Assembly: GCF_000576635.1 (NCBI RefSeq)
Contig: NZ_AVFL01000003.1
Location: 1-64,000, forward strand
Source of the DNA: Skermanella stibiiresistens SB22
Lineage (GTDB): Bacteria > Pseudomonadota > Alphaproteobacteria > Azospirillales > Azospirillaceae
Direction: 5' to 3'
DNA length: 64,000 nt
In this document: one piece after another, positions 42,314 through 50,946 of the stretch
How positions within the stretch are numbered: the stretch's first letter is position 1
How the letters are laid out: the number at the start of each line of letters is the position of its first letter
Notes under the pieces: generated by a model
Database searches by the model: none
The model's input: only the letters and a program-made list of their open reading frames with translations
Told to the model about the DNA's origin: nothing
Translations under genes and position numbers: made by a program

Positions 42314-43330
42314 TTATTTGCGTTTCCGCCATTCGCTGACGACCACGGCCAGGACGATGATCACGCCCTTGAGCAGCATCTGCGAGTAGGGGGAGATGTT
42401 GAGCAGGTTGAGGACGTTCGACAGGAAGGCCAGGATCAACACGCCCAGCACAGTGCCGTGGACGCTGCCGACGCCGCCGTCGAAGGTGGTGCCGCCGATT
42501 AGGGTCGCGGCGATGGCGTCCAGCTCGAACAGGGTGCCGCCGTTCGGCTCGCCCACCGTCAGGCGGCTCGCCATGATCACGCCGGCGAAGGCCGCCAGCA
42601 CGCCGCTGATGCAGTAGACGCGGATCTTGTTGCGGTCCACGTTGATGCCGGACAGGCGGGCCGCCTCCTCGTTGGCGCCCACCGCGAAGATCTCGCGGCC
42701 GAATACGGTGTAGCGCAGCACCAAGGCGCACAGGGCCCAGATCAGCACGAAGACGACGACCGGCACCGGAACTGGTCCGATATAGGCGGAACCGAGCCAG
42801 GTGAAGGCGTCGGTCGGCTTGTCGACCACGATGTTGCTGCCGTTGGTGTAGACGAACACCAGGCCGCGCGCGAAGATCATCATGCCCAGCGTGGCGATGA
42901 ATGGCTGCAGGCGCAGCTTGGTGATCATCAACCCGTTGGCGAGCCCCAGGACGAGGCCGGAAACCAGGCCGATGCTGGCGGCGATCCCGATACCGTAGTC
43001 GGCGAAGGACGCGGTCAGCGCCGCCGACAGCCCGACCAGCGAACCGACCGACAGGTCGATGCCGCGGTTCAGGATGACGTAGGTCATGCCGATCGCGACG
43101 ATGCCGACCATGGTGGCGCCGCGCAGCACGTTGAAGATGTTGCGGGTCGACAGGAAGTACGGCGACAGCAGCGACGCCACGACCAGGATGACGATCAGCG
43201 CCAGCACGTTGCTGTACTGGACCAGGAATCGCGTCCAGTTGATCGAGCTGGCGCCCGTTTGGGCGCCCATCTTGGAAGAAGGCGCCAGATCAGGTCCGGA
43301 CGACTTGGCCGGCTGGATGTGTTGGGTCAT
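42314..43330 (-). CDS. RbsC-like sugar ABC permease
   Basis: A 338-residue permease with about nine membrane segments. ATMVGIVAIGMTYVILNRGI, DLSVGSLVGLSAALTASFAD, YTVFGREIFAVGANEEAARL (EAA-like loop) and GGTTFDGGVGSVHGTVLGVL are the RbsC marks. ATG 43330 overlaps the stop of the ATPase gene (ATGA). Residues 1-40 form a hydrophilic N-terminal extension. It works with the ATPase at 43327-44841 and the binding protein. Confidence 0.93.
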   Translation of the reverse strand: MTQHIQPAKSSGPDLAPSSKMGAQTGASSINWTRFLVQYSNVLALIVILVVASLLSPYFLSTRNIFNVLRGATMVGIVAIGMTYVILNRGIDLSVGSLVGLSAALTASFADYGIGIAASIGLVSGLVLGLANGLMITKLRLQPFIATLGMMIFARGLVFVYTNGSNIVVDKPTDAFTWLGSAYIGPVPVPVVVFVLIWALCALVLRYTVFGREIFAVGANEEAARLSGINVDRNKIRVYCISGVLAAFAGVIMASRLTVGEPNGGTLFELDAIAATLIGGTTFDGGVGSVHGTVLGVLILAFLSNVLNLLNISPYSQMLLKGVIIVLAVVVSEWRKRK

Positions 43331-44841
43331 GGGTAGGCCCCTTGGGCGGGAGTGTTGCTCGGAAGGGCGAGCGCCAGGACGCTCTCCTCGGTCGCGGCGT
43401 CGCCCGCGACCTCGCCGCTCAACCGGCCCCGTTCCATGACGAGAACGCGGTCGCTCATGCCGAGGACTTCCGGCAGCTCCGATGAAATCAGGATGACGGC
43501 TTTGCCGTCGCGGGCGAGCTGGTCGACCAGCCGGTAGATCTCGCTCTTGGCGCCGACGTCGATGCCGCGGGTCGGCTCGTCGAAGATGATCAGCTCGACG
43601 CCTTTGACGATCCAGCGCGCCAGGATGCATTTCTGCTGGTTGCCGCCGCTGAGCAGCTGGATCGGCTGTTCGGCGCTGGGCGTGCGGATGTTGAGCGCGC
43701 CGATGTAGTCCTTGGCGATGGCGTTCCGCGCCCGTTCGCGGATCATGCCGCCCGACGAGAACTTCTCGGGTGCCGCGCAGGTGATGTTCTCCTTGACCGC
43801 CAGCGGCATGAACAGCCCGTCACGGCGGTCCTCGGCGATGTAGGCGATGCCGAGCGCTATGGCGTCGGCCGGGTGGCGGATGCGGGCGGGCTTGCCGTGG
43901 ACCTTGACGGCGCCGCGTTGGACCGGATCGGCGCCGTAGATGCCGCGCGCCAGCTCGGTCCGGCCGGCGCCGACCAGACCGGCGATGCCGACCACCTCGC
44001 CCCGGCGGACCATGAACGAGACATCGCGGAAACCGCGCCCGGTCAAGCCCTCGACCTCCAGGATCGGCTCGCCCGGCACCCTGCCCTTGGCGGGAAAGCG
44101 GTTGCCGAGATCGCGGCCGACCATCTGGGTGACGAGTTCGGCCTTGTTGGTGTGGGCGACGGTCGCCTCGGCGACCTTGCGGCCGTCCTTGAGCACGGCG
44201 ACGCGCTGGGCGATCTGGAAGATCTCATCCAGATGGTGCGAGATGTAGATGAAGCTGACACCCGACGCCTGGAGGTCCCTGACGATGCCGAACAGCACGT
44301 CGACCTCGACGGGTGTCAGGCTGGCGGTCGGCTCGTCCAGCACGATCAGGCGCGAGTTGAAGGCCAGCGCCTTGGCGATCTGGAGCAGCTGCCGCTCGGC
44401 GATGGACAGGTGTTCGGCGGTGGTCTTCGGCTCCAGCCGGAGACCGACGCGGCGCAGCAGTTCGCGGGTGATCGCGTGCGCTTTCCCCCAGTCCACGGTG
44501 CCGAGGCGCGTCTTAGGCAAATGACCAATTAAAACGTTTTCGGAAATGCTCAAAGGCAGGCACAGCTTGGGTTCCTGGTGAACCATGCTGACACCGCGCT
44601 CCAGCGCCGCGTGGGGCGTCGGGAACGAAACCGTCTCGCCGTTGAGGATGATCTCGCCGGAATCGGGCTGGTAAATGCCGTTCAGGATCTTCATCAGGGT
44701 CGATTTGCCGGCGCCGTTCTCACCGATCAGCGCAACAACCTCACCCTCCCCGACCGTCACATCGACCGAATCGAGGGCTCTGACACCTGGAAAGCTTTTG
44801 GAAATTTCTTTGAGCCGAAGCAGGGGTATAGGTCCGCCCAT
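43327..44841 (-). CDS. RbsA-like tandem sugar ABC ATPase
   Basis: A 504-residue protein with two ABC cassettes in tandem. Cassette 1 has Walker A GENGAGKSTLMKIL, the signature region LSIAERQLLQIAKAL and Walker B LIVLDEPTASL. Cassette 2 (from about residue 250) has GLVGAGRTELARGIYGADPV in place of a full Walker A, then LLSGGNQQKCILARW and LIIFDEPTRGIDV, the usual RbsA-type division of labour with one degenerate site. It starts the minus-strand operon opposite the LacI gene. An AAAACGTTTT site lies inside it at 44531-44540. Confidence 0.94.
   Translation of the reverse strand: MGGPIPLLRLKEISKSFPGVRALDSVDVTVGEGEVVALIGENGAGKSTLMKILNGIYQPDSGEIILNGETVSFPTPHAALERGVSMVHQEPKLCLPLSISENVLIGHLPKTRLGTVDWGKAHAITRELLRRVGLRLEPKTTAEHLSIAERQLLQIAKALAFNSRLIVLDEPTASLTPVEVDVLFGIVRDLQASGVSFIYISHHLDEIFQIAQRVAVLKDGRKVAEATVAHTNKAELVTQMVGRDLGNRFPAKGRVPGEPILEVEGLTGRGFRDVSFMVRRGEVVGIAGLVGAGRTELARGIYGADPVQRGAVKVHGKPARIRHPADAIALGIAYIAEDRRDGLFMPLAVKENITCAAPEKFSSGGMIRERARNAIAKDYIGALNIRTPSAEQPIQLLSGGNQQKCILARWIVKGVELIIFDEPTRGIDVGAKSEIYRLVDQLARDGKAVILISSELPEVLGMSDRVLVMERGRLSGEVAGDAATEESVLALALPSNTPAQGAYP
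44531..44540. promoter_or_regulatory. intragenic LacI-type palindrome in the ATPase gene
   Basis: AAAACGTTTT is a perfect 10-bp palindrome within the 5' part of the ATPase gene, about 365 bases from the identical core at 44905-44914. It may serve as a second site for DNA looping, or be chance because it encodes part of the conserved ENVLIGHL. Confidence 0.35.
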
Positions 44842-44904
44842 CCGCTCTCCTCCTCATTTGTCTCTCCGGCTTGAGCCGTGAGTTTTTTCTTGTGTTCTCC
44901 TATT

Positions 44905-44914
44905 AAAACGTTTT
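44905..44914. promoter_or_regulatory. LacI-type operator between the divergent module 2 operons
   Basis: AAAACGTTTT lies in the 107-base gap between the ATPase ATG (44841) and the LacI ATG (44949), flanked by further A+T-rich symmetric bases (TTAAAACGTTTTTA). It is the expected site for control by the LacI-type protein encoded next to it. Confidence 0.6.
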
Positions 44915-44948
44915 TACTTCGGCCTGCAAGCATTTTTTGGTGCCAACA

Positions 44949-46097
44949 ATGCCGAATAAAAACGACGGCTCGGAAGCACGGGTGGACTCCATGCCAACCA
45001 ACACCAACGCCGGCTCGACCGCGAACGGCGCCGCCCGGCCGACCATCCTGGATCTGGCGGCGGCGTGCGGCGTATCGCCCGCCACCGTGTCGAACGCGCT
45101 GGCGGACAAGCCGAACGTCAAGGCGTCGACCCGGGAGATGGTCCGCCGCAAGGCCGCCGAGATGGGCTATCACGCCTCGGCCACCGCGCGCGGGTTGCGG
45201 CTGGGGCGGAGCTGGTCGATCGGGCTGGTGGTCGGCGACATCGCCAACCCCTTCGTGCCGGAGGTCGTGCGCGGCGTCGAGGACGTGGTCTGGCGGGCGC
45301 GGAAGAACCTGATCCTGTGCAACACCGATTTCCAGGCCGACAAGAAGACCGCCTATGTCCGTTCGCTGCTGGACAAGAACATCGAGGGGCTGATCGTCCT
45401 GTCGCAGGTCCTGAGCCCGTCCGACATGCGGCTGGTCGAGGCGGCGGACGTGCCGCTGGTGACGGTCAATCGGGGAACTCCCGGCTACACCTCCGACTAT
45501 GTCGGCATCGACAATCACGCCGGCGTCCGCATGGCGATGGACTATCTGGTCGGGCTGGGACACCGCAGGATCGGCTTCATCAAGGGCTTGCCCTCCTCCA
45601 ACTCGGCCCTGGACCGCTTCGCCGCCTACACCGAGGCGGTCGAGCGCCATGGCCTGGACAGCGATCCCTCGCTGGTCATGCCCGGCGATTACGACATGGA
45701 GAGCGGCGACAGCGGCGCCCGGGCGATCATGGCGTCCGCGATCCCGCCGACCGCCATCGTCGCGGCCAACGACCAGATGGCCCTTGGGGCGCTGGGCGCG
45801 CTGCACGAGTTGGGCCTGAGGGTACCCGACGACGTCTCCGTCGTCGGTTTCGACAACATCCAGCTGGCGGCCCATCCGCTGCTGAACCTGACGACCATCA
45901 ACCACCCCAAGCGCGAGACGGGCGACGCCGCGGCGCGTCTGCTGCTGCAGCGGATCCTGGGGAAGATGGTCGATCCCCCCCGCTCGGTGGTCCTGAAGCC
46001 GTCGCTGATCGTGCGCGGCTCGTCCGGACCGCCCAAGCCGGCGCCCGCGCCGAAACGCAAGAAATCCGCGACAGCGAAGAACAAATCCGACCAGTGA
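44949..46097 (+). CDS. LacI-family regulator of module 2
   Basis: A 382-residue LacI/GalR regulator. After a hydrophilic N-terminal tail (about 38 residues) the helix-turn-helix reads TILDLAAACGVSPATVSNAL, with hinge MGYHASATARGLRLG; the sensor domain shows SIGLVVGDIANPFVPEVVRG and SVVGFDNIQLAAHPLLNLTT. The C-terminus is Lys/Ala rich. ATG 44949 is one possible start; 44991 would remove the first part of the tail. It is followed 12 bases later by CoA-transferase-like genes and is divergent from the sugar ABC operon. It is related to the LacI at 23288-24331. Confidence 0.92.
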   Translation: MPNKNDGSEARVDSMPTNTNAGSTANGAARPTILDLAAACGVSPATVSNALADKPNVKASTREMVRRKAAEMGYHASATARGLRLGRSWSIGLVVGDIANPFVPEVVRGVEDVVWRARKNLILCNTDFQADKKTAYVRSLLDKNIEGLIVLSQVLSPSDMRLVEAADVPLVTVNRGTPGYTSDYVGIDNHAGVRMAMDYLVGLGHRRIGFIKGLPSSNSALDRFAAYTEAVERHGLDSDPSLVMPGDYDMESGDSGARAIMASAIPPTAIVAANDQMALGALGALHELGLRVPDDVSVVGFDNIQLAAHPLLNLTTINHPKRETGDAAARLLLQRILGKMVDPPRSVVLKPSLIVRGSSGPPKPAPAPKRKKSATAKNKSDQ

Positions 46098-46109
46098 GAG
46101 TGAGCGACC

Positions 46110-46997
46110 GTGAAAGAAAAACTGAAGAACCTGGAGGAAGCCCTGGCCCCGATCTCGTCGGGAAACACCCTGACGATCGGCGGAAGCCTGCTCCGCAGAC
46201 AGCCGAACGCCGCCGTGCGGTCCCTGATCCGGCGCGGCGTCACCGACCTGACGGTGCTGACCTGGGCCGCCACCACGGCCACCGACATGCTGGCCGCCGC
46301 CGGCGCCCTGCGGCGGTACGAGGGCATCTACACCGGCATGTTCAGCTATGGCCTGGCGCCCAACTTCCGGCGCGCGGTCGAACAAGGCGCCATCGAGGTC
46401 CGCGACTTCTCCGAGACCGCCATGGTGGCTCGATTCCGCGCGACCACCCAGGGGCTGGAGTTCATGCCGATCAAGACCCTGCTGGGCTCGGACATCGCGC
46501 GCCACAATCCCGAGCAGATCCGCCCGTTCCCCTGCCCCTATACCGGCGAACCGCTCCAGGCGGTCGCGGCGGCCAAGTCCGACTTCACCATCATCCACGG
46601 CTATGTCGGCGACAAGTACGGCAACGTCCAATGGCCGATCGTCCGCGACAGCGACGACATCGACCAGATGATGGCGAGCGCCGCCAAGCGGCTGATCGTG
46701 ACGGTCGAGAAGATCATCCCGCATGAGGAGATCATGAAGCGGCCGACGCTGACCTACATCCCCGGCAATTGGGTGGAGGCGATCGTCGAGGTTCCGTACG
46801 GCGCCCATCCCGTGTCGTGCGACGGCCACTACGACGAGGACGACGCGCACCTGACGGATTATCTGGCGCGCAGCAAGACGGCGGAGGGCGCCAACGCCTA
46901 TCTCGACGAATACGCGCGGCGGCCCGCCGGGCACGACGACTACATCGCCATGGTCGGCGGCTTGTCGGCCCTGCGCACTCTCGACGTCCAGCCCTGA
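46110..46997 (+). CDS. GctA/IpdA-like CoA-transferase-family subunit A (copy 2)
   Basis: A 295-residue class I CoA-transferase fold alpha subunit, starting at GTG 46110. SSGNTLTIGGSLLRRQPNAA, YTGMFSYGLAPNFRRAVEQG, ADFSET-like DFSETAMVARFRATTQ and VEVPYGAHPVSCDGHYDEDD correspond one-for-one to motifs in copy 1 at 40296-41195. The LacI gene is just upstream and subunit B starts 10 bases downstream. Its presence twice in one regulon suggests two different CoA esters or steps. Confidence 0.87.
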   Translation: MKEKLKNLEEALAPISSGNTLTIGGSLLRRQPNAAVRSLIRRGVTDLTVLTWAATTATDMLAAAGALRRYEGIYTGMFSYGLAPNFRRAVEQGAIEVRDFSETAMVARFRATTQGLEFMPIKTLLGSDIARHNPEQIRPFPCPYTGEPLQAVAAAKSDFTIIHGYVGDKYGNVQWPIVRDSDDIDQMMASAAKRLIVTVEKIIPHEEIMKRPTLTYIPGNWVEAIVEVPYGAHPVSCDGHYDEDDAHLTDYLARSKTAEGANAYLDEYARRPAGHDDYIAMVGGLSALRTLDVQP

Positions 46998-47007
46998 GAG
47001 CCTTGTC

Positions 47008-47820
47008 ATGCCAGAAAATAAAATCGATTTTACGACCAACGAGCTGGTGACCGCCCTCATCTCCCGCGAGATCCGCGACGGCGATCTCGCCTTCGTCGGT
47101 GTCGGCACCAATGGCCGCGCCTTCACCCTGGCGGTCGGCATCCCCCTGACGGCGGTGCGGCTGGCCCAGATGACGCACGCCCCGGCGGCGTCGGTCTATT
47201 GGGGCAACCTGCTGGAGCCGGATCTGTCCAGCATGCCGGCCGATCTGAGGCAGGACAGCTTCACCCGCTGGCAAGCCGCCGCGTGCCCGTCCGACACCGG
47301 CGTCAAATGCGACATGCTGGCCAGGCGCGCCTTCGACGTCTGCTTCGACAGCGGGGCGCAGGTCGACCGCTTCGGCAACCTGAACATCACCGCGATCGGC
47401 GACTACCGGAAGCCCAAGGTGCGGCTGGTCGGCTGCCTGGCCCAGCCGGAGCACTTCGCCTTCGTGCCGCGCCCGATCGTGGTGGTCGACCTGGACCGCC
47501 GCGTCTTCGTCGAGAAGGTCGATTTCATCACCAGCGTCGGCCACCTGCGGGGCGGCACGTCGCGGCGCGACGTCGGCCTGTCGGAAGGCGGTCCGCACAT
47601 CGTGGTGACGGACAAGGCGATCTTCGACTTCGCGCCCGACACCAAGGCGATGCGGCTGCGCTCGCTCCATCCCGGCGTCGGGTTGGAGGAAGTCTTCGAC
47701 AACATGGGGTTCCGGCCGGTGGTGCCAGACGAGGTTCCGACCACCCCCTCCCCCAATGCCCGCGAGTTGGAATTGATCCGTCAGGTGATCGATCCGAACC
47801 GCGTCCTGCTGCGCGTTTGA
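47008..47820 (+). CDS. GctB/IpdB-like CoA-transferase-family subunit B (copy 2)
   Basis: A 270-residue beta subunit. DGDLAFVGVGTNGRAFTLAV, FDSGAQVDRFGNLNITAIGD, ITSVGHLRGGTSRRDVGLSE and MRLRSLHPGVGLEEVFDNMG are family features. At the catalytic Glu site (VESG in GctB) it reads VYWGNLLEPDL, so the Glu is replaced by Gly. As in copy 1 this argues against a normal glutaconate-type transfer mechanism and for an IpdB-like or diverged reaction. The CaiB gene starts 9 bases later. Confidence 0.85.
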   Translation: MPENKIDFTTNELVTALISREIRDGDLAFVGVGTNGRAFTLAVGIPLTAVRLAQMTHAPAASVYWGNLLEPDLSSMPADLRQDSFTRWQAAACPSDTGVKCDMLARRAFDVCFDSGAQVDRFGNLNITAIGDYRKPKVRLVGCLAQPEHFAFVPRPIVVVDLDRRVFVEKVDFITSVGHLRGGTSRRDVGLSEGGPHIVVTDKAIFDFAPDTKAMRLRSLHPGVGLEEVFDNMGFRPVVPDEVPTTPSPNARELELIRQVIDPNRVLLRV

Positions 47821-47829
47821 GGTTGCGAC

Positions 47830-49035
47830 ATGGCTGATCCAGTGAGGAAGGGCCCCCTGCACGGGCTCAAGGTGCTCGACCTGTCGCGTTTCATCGCCGG
47901 CCCCCAATGCGGCATGACGCTGGGCGACCTGGGCGCCGACGTGGTCAAGGTCGAGCGGCCCCGCTTCGGCGACGACACCAGGACCCTGGCGCCGCAGGTC
48001 GCGGGCGAGAGCCTTTATTTCATGGTGTTCAACCGCAACAAGCGCGGCATCACCCTGAACTTCCGCGACCCGAAGGCCCAGGAGACGCTGCGCGAGTTGG
48101 TCAAGCAGGCCGACATCCTGATCGAGAACTTCCGGCCCGGCACCATGGAGAAGATGGGCTGCGGCTGGGACGACCTGCGCCGGATCAACCCGAGGCTGAT
48201 CATGGCCCGCATCTCCGGCTATGGCCAGACCGGACCGATGGCGGGCGAACCCTGCTTCGACGTGATCGCCCAGGCCAGTTCCGGGCTGATGGAGATCACC
48301 GGCGATCCCGACGGTCCGCCGACCACCGCCGGCACCTTCGTGGTCGACTACTCCACGGCGCTCTACGCCACCATCGGCATCCTGGCGGCCTTGGAACACC
48401 GCAACCGGACGGGAGAGGGCCAGTTGGTCGACGCCAGCCTGATGGGCAGCGCCACCTCGCTGCTGGTGACGGCGATCCCGGAACAGCTGCTGCTGGGTCA
48501 GTCGATGACCCGAATGGGCAACCGCGACCGCTACTCCGCCCCGGCGCAGACCTTCCAGGCCGCCGACGGCGCGTGGCTCCACATGGTGGCCGGCAACGAC
48601 GCCCATTTCCCGCGTCTGACCCGCATCATGAACCGGCCGGAGCTGCTGGAGGACCCGCGTTTCGCCAACCACGCCGCGCGCATGGCCCACATCCCCGAGA
48701 TCGAGGCGATCGTGTCGGAGTGGATCGCCGGCAAGCCGGCGGACGAGGTCGTCGCCTTGCTGCGCCAAGCCGAATTGCCGGTGGCCAAGATCGCGACCTT
48801 GCCGGACGTGGTCGCCAACCCGTACATGCGGGAGTCGGGACATATCGTCGATGTCGAGCACGCGACCGCCGGCACGGTGCCGATGCAGGGACTGCCGGTC
48901 CGGCTGAACGTCACCCCCAGCACGATCCGGCGCGCGGCCCCGACCCTGGGCGAGCACACCGCCGAGGTGCTGGAGCAGTGGCTCGGCATGACGGCCGGCG
49001 ATGTCGAGACGCTGCGGCGCTCCGGCACCCTGTGA
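47830..49035 (+). CDS. CaiB/BaiF-family CoA-transferase (module 2 copy)
   Basis: A 401-residue class III CoA-transferase. GLKVLDLSRFIAGPQCGMTL, GADVVKVERPRFGDDTR, IENFRPGTMEKMG and FVVDYSTALYATIG with Asp173 as the predicted catalytic residue. It shares long motif blocks with the 30561 protein (NRDRYSAPAQTFQAADG, KIATLPDVVANPYMRESGH). It is the last gene of the LacI-led operon. Two CaiB enzymes in one regulon may activate two acids or act in a CoA exchange cycle. Confidence 0.92.
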   Translation: MADPVRKGPLHGLKVLDLSRFIAGPQCGMTLGDLGADVVKVERPRFGDDTRTLAPQVAGESLYFMVFNRNKRGITLNFRDPKAQETLRELVKQADILIENFRPGTMEKMGCGWDDLRRINPRLIMARISGYGQTGPMAGEPCFDVIAQASSGLMEITGDPDGPPTTAGTFVVDYSTALYATIGILAALEHRNRTGEGQLVDASLMGSATSLLVTAIPEQLLLGQSMTRMGNRDRYSAPAQTFQAADGAWLHMVAGNDAHFPRLTRIMNRPELLEDPRFANHAARMAHIPEIEAIVSEWIAGKPADEVVALLRQAELPVAKIATLPDVVANPYMRESGHIVDVEHATAGTVPMQGLPVRLNVTPSTIRRAAPTLGEHTAEVLEQWLGMTAGDVETLRRSGTL

Positions 49036-49282
49036 TCCCGTCTCCGTCCTCCAAGCCCTAAAACGATTCAGCCAGTCGCCGCGCGCTGACCGCGGCAGGA
49101 GTCCTCCTCTTTCGCTCGACCTCAAGGACGCCTCGCTGTTCCGCCAGCGGGCCCGGATCGACGGGCGCTGGAACAATTCCGACCAGGGCGGCGTGGGGTG
49201 ACGGAGGCGAGGTGACAAGCGCCGGAGTGACACGGGGCCGGGAACGCGGTAGGCTGGCGGGCAGTTCACGAGGGGGTGCCTC

Positions 49283-49759
49283 ATGTCCACGCCACTGTCC
49301 ACGCCAGCCGAGACCGAGCCAGCGAAGGCCGAGCCAGCGAAGGCCGAGCCGGGGCGCGATGGCGTCAAGGGTTCCGTGGTCACCGTCCGTCCCGATCGGG
49401 AGATCCTGACGCGGCAGGGGTTACCGAACTTCCTGGGCATCTCGGGCGCCACGGCGGGGTCCACGGGCCTGTGCATGAACATCGTCGTCATACCGCCCGG
49501 CGGCCAAGCCGAGGCGCATTACCACGACGGCTACGAGACGGCGATCTTCCTGCTCGAAGGCACCGTGGAGACGCTGTACGGCGACGGGCTGCGCCAGTCC
49601 GTCGTCAACACCGCCGGGGAATTCCTGTTCATCCCGCCCTTCGTGCCGCATCAGCCGAGGAACCTGAGCGCCACCGAACCCGCCCGCGCGATCGTCGCCC
49701 GGAACGATCCCAACGAGCGGGAGAGCGTGGTGATGTACGACCCGGAGCGGGACGCGTAG
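49283..49759 (+). CDS. cupin-domain protein
   Basis: A 158-residue single-cupin protein. An N-terminal segment (about 1-35) carries direct repeats of PAKAE, consistent with the tandem sequence in the DNA. The cupin core has VIPPGGQAEAHYHDGYETAI, FLLEGTVETLYGDG and a second motif with LFIPPFVPHQPRNLSA, giving the usual His-x-His, Glu and His metal ligands. It lies about 250 bases after the CaiB gene and is probably a separate unit. Function unknown; cupins of this type are sugar isomerase- or dioxygenase-like. Confidence 0.85.
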   Translation: MSTPLSTPAETEPAKAEPAKAEPGRDGVKGSVVTVRPDREILTRQGLPNFLGISGATAGSTGLCMNIVVIPPGGQAEAHYHDGYETAIFLLEGTVETLYGDGLRQSVVNTAGEFLFIPPFVPHQPRNLSATEPARAIVARNDPNERESVVMYDPERDA

Positions 49760-49795
49760 CCATCCGGCGCGTGCCCCACCGTCACGGCCCCACCC

Positions 49796-50764
49796 TCAGG
49801 GCATCGCCTTGAGGAACGCCTTGACCAGGGCGGCGGAGTTGTCGGACGCCAGTTGGAAGAAGGTGACCATCTCGTTCTCGCCGTCGCCGCCCCCGGCCAG
49901 ATCGGACAGGCTGCGGAAGGCGACGAAGGGCGTGCCGTTGACGTGGGCGACATGGGCCACGGCGGCGCTTTCCATGTCGAGGACAGACGCTTTGAACGCC
50001 TCGCCGACATATTCCCGGAACGCCTTGTTGTCGACGAAGGCCTGACCCGAGACGCCGTTGCCGCCGACCACGACCTTGGGCTGGCGGTTGAGGCATTTGC
50101 CGTCTGCCGTGCAGCGCGCCAGCACCGTGGTGGCGGCGGCGGTCCTGGCGATGTCGAGCAACCGGGCGTCGGCCTGGAACCAGACCTTCTCCTCGGGCTT
50201 GCCCCCCGCCTTGGCGATCTGGACCGGCTGGGGAAAGATCATGCCATGGTTGGTGCCGCGCTCGGCGAAGGGCGGCAGTTGATAGCCGCCCGGCACCTCG
50301 CGGGCGAAGACGGCTTCCAGGTATTGGCTCCACGCCGCCGGCACGATGACGTCGCCGATCCTCAGCTCGGGATCGACACCGCCGGCGATGCCGGAGAACA
50401 CGATCCGGTCGATGGTGAAGCGGTCGAGCGCCATCTGGGTCGTCATCGCGGCGTTGACCATGCTGACGCCGCTGAGGAACAGGACGACCGGCTTCCGCTC
50501 GATCGTGCCGGTCATGAAGACGGTGCCGTTGACGACATGCTCCTCGCGGCCCTCCAGGCTGGCGCGCAAGGCGAGCCATTCCGGCTGGAACGCCGAGATG
50601 ATGGCGGAGCGGTGGACGGTGTCGAGGGGGCCGGTGGCGGCGGCCGCCGGGGCCGCCTGCCCGATCAGGACCAGCGCCATCGCCACCAGTCCGGCCAGTC
50701 GGGCGAGCGCCGCGGGGAACCGGCCCGGCGCGCGGGGGGCCGGTGGGGTGTCTTGGAACTGCAT
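49796..50764 (-). CDS. secreted nucleoside phosphorylase/MTAN-like protein
   Basis: A 322-residue protein with a signal peptide (about residues 17-45: LARLAGLVAMALVLIGQAAP then AAAA). The enzyme domain matches the PNP/UDP/MTAN superfamily: VVLFLSGVSMVNAAMTTQMA, FSGIAGGVDPELRIGDVIVP, VLDMESAAVAHVAHVNGTPF and RSLSDLAGGG with the catalytic Asp. Export makes it unlike cytoplasmic MTAN; it probably splits extracellular nucleosides or a similar N-glycosyl bond. ATG 50764 fits; context unrelated (DoxX gene divergent). Confidence 0.82.
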   Translation of the reverse strand: MQFQDTPPAPRAPGRFPAALARLAGLVAMALVLIGQAAPAAAATGPLDTVHRSAIISAFQPEWLALRASLEGREEHVVNGTVFMTGTIERKPVVLFLSGVSMVNAAMTTQMALDRFTIDRIVFSGIAGGVDPELRIGDVIVPAAWSQYLEAVFAREVPGGYQLPPFAERGTNHGMIFPQPVQIAKAGGKPEEKVWFQADARLLDIARTAAATTVLARCTADGKCLNRQPKVVVGGNGVSGQAFVDNKAFREYVGEAFKASVLDMESAAVAHVAHVNGTPFVAFRSLSDLAGGGDGENEMVTFFQLASDNSAALVKAFLKAMP

Positions 50765-50946
50765 GCCGGATGGCTCCCGATTAGACTTCAAGGTTGAAAA
50801 TGGTAAATGAGGCACGCCAGCCCCTCAAGTCCGGATCGCCGGGGCGCGGTTCGCCTTGTTGACGATGCGGCTCCACTCTGTTGGAGTGTCCGGCATCTTC
50901 ATCCGGGGTTTGAATCGGGTGGGTCAAACAAGACGTGGGGGCGGGT

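Noticed and set aside
44757-47141. 794-codon minus-strand reading frame
   Set aside because: It lies antisense to the LacI and CoA-transferase-like genes and has no recognisable domain.
46732-49491. 919-codon minus-strand reading frame
   Set aside because: Shadow of the CaiB and GctB-like genes; long frames without stops are expected in such GC-rich DNA.
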